Shown here piece after piece: positions 60,470-64,000 of a DNA stretch of 64,000 nt. The stretch is from contig JBEIQE010000001.1 of assembly GCA_040376705.1 (NCBI GenBank), positions 372,001 through 436,000 on the forward strand, written 5' to 3'. Numbering within the stretch: the first letter of the stretch is position 1; every line of letters begins with the position of its first letter. A program made the position numbers and the translations under genes. The stretch is from JBEIQE01 sp040376705 (GTDB lineage: Bacteria > Pseudomonadota > Alphaproteobacteria > UBA2400). The notes beneath the pieces were generated by a model. The model was given only the letters and a program-made list of their open reading frames with translations. It ran no database searches and was not told the DNA's origin.

Positions 60470-60952
60470 ATGACAAATTCTTCAGGCGTTAAGCCCCGCT
60501 TTGGCGCAGACTTTCTTTTCAACTGGCTCTCTGAGTCTGCCGATAATCCTGCTGCCGCAATCGAACGCCAGCTTGCCCTCTCGGTATTCCAGCGCGGTAA
60601 GCCAACAACTGAGGTTGTAGCCCTTGGCTATAGCCGTCAGGACTGGCAGCTTGAGCATCAGGGCATCTCAGCTACGCTTACTTTCCAGAACTTCGCTCAG
60701 CGCGAGGGCAGCACCCCGCGCCAGTTCGCAGCCTATACACTTTCGGTTACATCCCCTGCCGTAGAGCAGGATAAGCCAGCAGTTGGCCTGCTGCGCAGTG
60801 TGAATGAGCAGTCTTTCAAATACGGCACAAATATGAGCTGCGGTTCTGAAAGCACCATGCAGCTTGGCAATCCTGATGTGCTTGGCCAGCTGAGCGCAGC
60901 GTTGCCCAAGCCGCTGATAATGCATCGCCAGCCGGTACCTGCTGCTGCCTGA
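60470..60952 (+). CDS. Unknown tandem paralogue 3 of 3
   Basis: 160 residues with AGAGGT before the ATG. The most diverged member: DFLFNWLSES, IERQLALSVFQRGKPTTE, RQDWQLEHQGISATLTFQ and QSFKYGTNMS align with the matching segments of paralogues 1 and 2. It has one cysteine and a Pro-rich end. A short hairpin GTTGCC/GGCAAC follows at 60971, then the ribosome site of hom. Confidence 0.58.
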   Translation: MTNSSGVKPRFGADFLFNWLSESADNPAAAIERQLALSVFQRGKPTTEVVALGYSRQDWQLEHQGISATLTFQNFAQREGSTPRQFAAYTLSVTSPAVEQDKPAVGLLRSVNEQSFKYGTNMSCGSESTMQLGNPDVLGQLSAALPKPLIMHRQPVPAAA

Positions 60953-61025
60953 AACTGGGCTGATTAATCTGTTGCCAGTTCAGGCAACACCCCCTTTAAT
61001 GCACTGCAGCATATAGGGGGATATC

Positions 61026-62318
61026 ATGCAGCCTGTTCGTGTTGGTTTAGCCGGTCTTGGCACTGTGGGTGGCGGCGTTGTTCAGCTGCTGCACGATCAG
61101 GCCAAACTCATAGAAGCCCGCTGTGGCCGCCCGGTTGTTATTACCGTCGCCAGTGCACGTACCCTCACCAAAGCCCGTGACCTACCTCTCGAAGGTATCA
61201 GGATTATTGCCGATGCGCGCGAAATACCTCACCAGCACGATGTAGATGTGGTGGTTGAAGTTATTGGCGGCGATAGTGGCGTTGCCCGTGAAACAGTCGA
61301 GAACGCGCTTAAGGCAGGCAAACCTGTTGTTACGGCTAACAAAGCCTTGCTCGCACGCCATGGCGCAAGCATCGCCAAACTAGCCGAAACCCACAAAGTC
61401 CCTCTGCTATGGGAAGCGGCAGTGGCTGGCGGTATTCCGGTTATCAAAGGTATCCGCGAAGGATTGGCCGCGAATGACATCAGCGAAGTCATCGGCATCC
61501 TTAACGGTACCTGCAACTATATTCTCTCCACCATGACCGCCACCGGCCGCGACTTTGCCGATGTGCTACAGGAAGCGCAGGCCCTTGGCTATGCCGAAGC
61601 TGATCCCAGCTTTGATATTGATGGTATCGATACCGCCCACAAGCTGAGCCTTCTGGCCGCTATGGCTTTCTCGAGTATCCCGGATTTTGAGTCGGTACGG
61701 GTTGAGGGTATTCGCCACGTCAGTGCACTCGATATCAAGTTCGCAGGCGAGTTGGGCTATGCCATCAAGCTGCTGGCGATCGCGCGGGTCAATGCCAATG
61801 GCCTGGAGCAGCGCGTGCAGCCCTGCATGGTGCCCGCCAATTCCCCGCTCGGCCAAGTGGGCGGTCCGTTCAATGCCGTATTGGCACAGGGTAACTTCAG
61901 CGACCGTATTCTCTGGAGCGGCCGCGGTGCGGGCTCACGCCCCACAGCCTCAGCCGTGGTGGCCGATATTATTGATCTGGCACGCGGCGCGGTGCCCTAC
62001 GTATTTGGTCTGCCGGTAACAATGCTTAACAGCCGCAAAGCCCTGCCACCTAGCGCCTGTACCGGCAGCTATTACGCGCGGTTAATGGTAGAGGACCGCC
62101 CCGGCGTTATCGCCGATGTGGCTGCAATTCTGAGGGATTCCAACGTCTCGATGGAAAGTTTCCTGCAGCATGGGCGCGATCCCGGCGAAACCGTGGCCGT
62201 AGTGTTTACTACCCACGAGACCAACGAGGCCTCCATGCTCGACAGCCTCAAGCGAATCGGGCAACTTGGCGCTGTTCGTGAACCGCCGAGGCTTATGCGT
62301 GTCCTTGACTCTGTCTGA
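61026..62318 (+). CDS. hom: Homoserine dehydrogenase
   Basis: Reduces aspartate semialdehyde to homoserine for threonine and methionine synthesis. 430 residues, AGGGGG before the ATG. The NAD(P)-binding motif GLAGLGTVGGG is at 8-18, the catalytic domain includes GGIPVIKGIREGL and NGTCNYILSTM, and a C-terminal ACT domain (about 350-430, RLMVEDRPGVIADVAAIL) suggests threonine feedback. Overlaps glpX by 20 bases. Confidence 0.97.
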   Translation: MQPVRVGLAGLGTVGGGVVQLLHDQAKLIEARCGRPVVITVASARTLTKARDLPLEGIRIIADAREIPHQHDVDVVVEVIGGDSGVARETVENALKAGKPVVTANKALLARHGASIAKLAETHKVPLLWEAAVAGGIPVIKGIREGLAANDISEVIGILNGTCNYILSTMTATGRDFADVLQEAQALGYAEADPSFDIDGIDTAHKLSLLAAMAFSSIPDFESVRVEGIRHVSALDIKFAGELGYAIKLLAIARVNANGLEQRVQPCMVPANSPLGQVGGPFNAVLAQGNFSDRILWSGRGAGSRPTASAVVADIIDLARGAVPYVFGLPVTMLNSRKALPPSACTGSYYARLMVEDRPGVIADVAAILRDSNVSMESFLQHGRDPGETVAVVFTTHETNEASMLDSLKRIGQLGAVREPPRLMRVLDSV

Positions 62319-63300
62319 CAGCAAACCTGACCTGATCGCCACTGCCGAGCGCAATTTGGCCCTGGAAGCCGTGCGCGTGACCGAGGCAGCAGCCCTGTCG
62401 GCCTCTCTCTGGGTTGGCCGTGGGGATGAGAAGGCAGCTGACCAAGCCGCAGTCGACGGTATGCGCAAGGCTCTGAACGGATTGGCCATAGATGGGACCG
62501 TGGTGATCGGCGAAGGCGAACGCGACGAAGCCCCCATGCTTTATATAGGCGAGCGTGTTGGCGCTGGCGGCCCCAAGATGGATATCGCACTCGACCCGCT
62601 TGAGGGCACAACTATTGCCGCCACTGGTCGCAGCAATGCGCTGGCAGTTATCGCCATGGCAGAAAAGGGCGGCTTCCTCAATGCACCCGATACCTATATG
62701 GAAAAAATTGCGGTAGGCGCTGGCCTGCCTGATAGTGTGGTTGACCTTGATGCCTCACCACTCGAGAACCTTAAAAACCTCGCATTGGCTAAAGGCGGTG
62801 AGGTGAGTGATTTGCAGGTATGTATCCTCGATCGTCCCCGTCATGCTGAGCTGATTGCCAAAGTACGTGAAGCGGGGGCGCGTATCATGCTGATCGGCGA
62901 TGGCGATGTTTCAGGCATTATCGCAACATCCACGCCCGATAGCGGGGTTGATATTTACCTCGGCTCCGGTGGCGCACCCGAGGGCGTATTGGCTGCTGCC
63001 GCACTGCAGTGTATTGGCGGGCAGATGCAGGGGCGTTTGATTTTCAGGAACGATGACGAGATACTGCGTGCCAGCCGCTGCGGTATCATTGATCTTTCCT
63101 GCAAGTACGAGCTGGATGATCTGGCTCATGGCAATCTCATGTTCGCCGCCACTGGCGTGACCAACGGTACCATGCTTAAGGGCGTGCGCCGCTTTGCTGG
63201 TGGCGCTTCCACACATTCCATCATCATGCGCAGTAAAACTGGCACTGTGCGAATGATTGAAGCCACCCACAACTTCCGCAGAAAGAAGGGGTACAGCTAA
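62299..63300 (+). CDS. glpX: Class II fructose-1,6-bisphosphatase
   Basis: Gluconeogenic phosphatase. 333 residues from a proposed GTG at 62299 inside the end of hom; no ATG fits in frame. Diagnostic segments: DGTVVIGEGERDEAPMLYIG (metal-binding Glu/Asp), IALDPLEGTTIAA, GDGDVSGI and GSGGAPEGVLAAAAL. The stop overlaps recJ by one base (TAATG). The hom - glpX - recJ order is common in alphaproteobacteria. Confidence 0.95.
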   Translation: MSLTLSDSKPDLIATAERNLALEAVRVTEAAALSASLWVGRGDEKAADQAAVDGMRKALNGLAIDGTVVIGEGERDEAPMLYIGERVGAGGPKMDIALDPLEGTTIAATGRSNALAVIAMAEKGGFLNAPDTYMEKIAVGAGLPDSVVDLDASPLENLKNLALAKGGEVSDLQVCILDRPRHAELIAKVREAGARIMLIGDGDVSGIIATSTPDSGVDIYLGSGGAPEGVLAAAALQCIGGQMQGRLIFRNDDEILRASRCGIIDLSCKYELDDLAHGNLMFAATGVTNGTMLKGVRRFAGGASTHSIIMRSKTGTVRMIEATHNFRRKKGYS

Positions 63301-64000
63301 TGGGCAAAGCTGCAACTAAAGACGACGAGAGCACACCGGAGTCCCGCTTTAACGGGCTGATTACGCTGGGTGGCCGCGAGATACACATACGCACCGCGCC
63401 CGAACGCATCATCCGCGGTATTGCACAGGAACATAACCTAGACGATGGCGTCGCGCAGGCTCTTGCTAAACGCGGATTTAATAAAGAGAACGCCGGCCCG
63501 TTCATGAACCCCGCTCTGGCCACCCAGCTGCCTGACCCGTCGACGTTTATCGATATGGACAAGGCGGTTGCGCGCGTCATCAAAGCTATAATGAACGATG
63601 AGCAGATTGCCATTTATGGCGATTATGATGCGGATGGCGCCACCTCATCTGCCGTTTTGCAGCGTTACCTGCGCAGCATTGGCCACGCAGCCCGTATTTA
63701 TATTCCGGACCGTTTTGCCGAAGGCTATGGCCCCAATACGCCCGCCATGCATACGCTGATGGAAGAGGGCGCAACCGTGTGCCTGATGGTGGACTGCGGT
63801 ACAGCTGCAGTCGATCGTAAGGCTGAAGATGGCACGGTTGTTCCAAGCCCACTGCGCGTTGCGCAAGATGGCGGCATGGATGTGATTGTGCTTGATCACC
63901 ATTCGCCCGAAGCGGCGCTGCCGCCAGCCCACGCGATTGTGAACCCCAAGCGACTGGATGAAAACTCGCCCCACACCATGCTGGCGGCTTGCGGCGTAAG
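63300..64000 (+). CDS. recJ: Single-stranded-DNA-specific exonuclease RecJ, 3' partial
   Basis: 5'-3' exonuclease of recombination and mismatch repair; runs off the window after about 233 residues. The ATG overlaps the glpX stop. DHH-family motifs are present: motif I YGDYDADGATSSA, motif II VDCGT, motif III LDHHSPE. Between motifs II and III there are about 11 more residues than in E. coli RecJ (EDGTVVPSPL region). The N-terminal region FNKENAGPFMNPAL is typical. Confidence 0.95.
   Translation, partial: MGKAATKDDESTPESRFNGLITLGGREIHIRTAPERIIRGIAQEHNLDDGVAQALAKRGFNKENAGPFMNPALATQLPDPSTFIDMDKAVARVIKAIMNDEQIAIYGDYDADGATSSAVLQRYLRSIGHAARIYIPDRFAEGYGPNTPAMHTLMEEGATVCLMVDCGTAAVDRKAEDGTVVPSPLRVAQDGGMDVIVLDHHSPEAALPPAHAIVNPKRLDENSPHTMLAACGV

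Noticed and set aside
59311..60984. Paralogue cassette as a transposon with target-site duplication
   Set aside because: No transposase, no terminal inverted repeats; the flanking repeat is imperfect and may be just duplicated hairpin arms.

Overview
The window is a chromosomal segment of an alphaproteobacterium. The evidence is a PopZ homologue next to pcm and tolC, the order recG / sdhE-mfd, a class I PHA synthase, and the order aminotransferase - hom - glpX - recJ. The tRNA-His gene encodes the canonical G-1:C73 pair, which argues against the Rhizobiales/Rhodobacterales/Caulobacterales clade that lost it. Composition looks uniform, around the mid-50s percent G+C by eye. I see no insertion sequence, integrase, phage structural block or CRISPR array, so this is core genome with accessory insertions.

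Layout. 1-13.8 kb: a giant type I secreted adhesin whose 5' end lies outside the window, followed by its secretion genes (TolC-like outer-membrane protein, LssB/LapB-type ABC transporter, HlyD-type adaptor). 13.8-19.3 kb: NIF3-like protein, membrane protein, mercaptopyruvate sulfurtransferase, two tandem Nudix hydrolases, a PEP-CTERM protein, tRNA-Asn and tRNA-Cys. 19.4-24.8 kb: pcm, a second tolC, popZ, a GT87-type glycosyltransferase and small unknowns. 24.8-30.6 kb: recG, sdhE and mfd. 30.6-38.5 kb: small envelope proteins and lipoproteins, a DsbA/FrnE-like protein, a nucleoside deoxyribosyltransferase, a sorbosone-dehydrogenase-like beta-propeller and glnA. 38.6-45.1 kb: tRNA-His, tRNA-Leu, tig, two small membrane proteins, clpP and clpX. 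45.1-47.0 kb: an nhaA - CoxG-like - 29-residue microprotein operon on the minus strand. 47.2-51.5 kb: a secreted lysozyme-like protein with peptidoglycan-binding modules, a CoA-binding protein, and a protein that looks like a duplicated, degenerate amidase fold. 51.6-57.6 kb: rplM-rpsI, gamma carbonic anhydrase, a DUF6314-like protein, and phaC leading a minus-strand operon with a four-helix His-rich membrane protein and a secreted ClpP-like protease. 57.6-64 kb: lipoprotein, aminotransferase, three tandem paralogues of unknown function, hom, glpX and the start of recJ.

How the genes work together. The first four genes form a complete export unit for a surface adhesin. tig, clpP and clpX form a protein-quality-control block. 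glnA, hom, the aminotransferase and glpX are central metabolism. The least explained elements are the three-paralogue cassette between the aminotransferase and hom, the translationally coupled 29-residue membrane microprotein after nhaA, the two-copy degenerate amidase-like protein, and the six-unit higher-order duplication with unusual cysteines in the adhesin.
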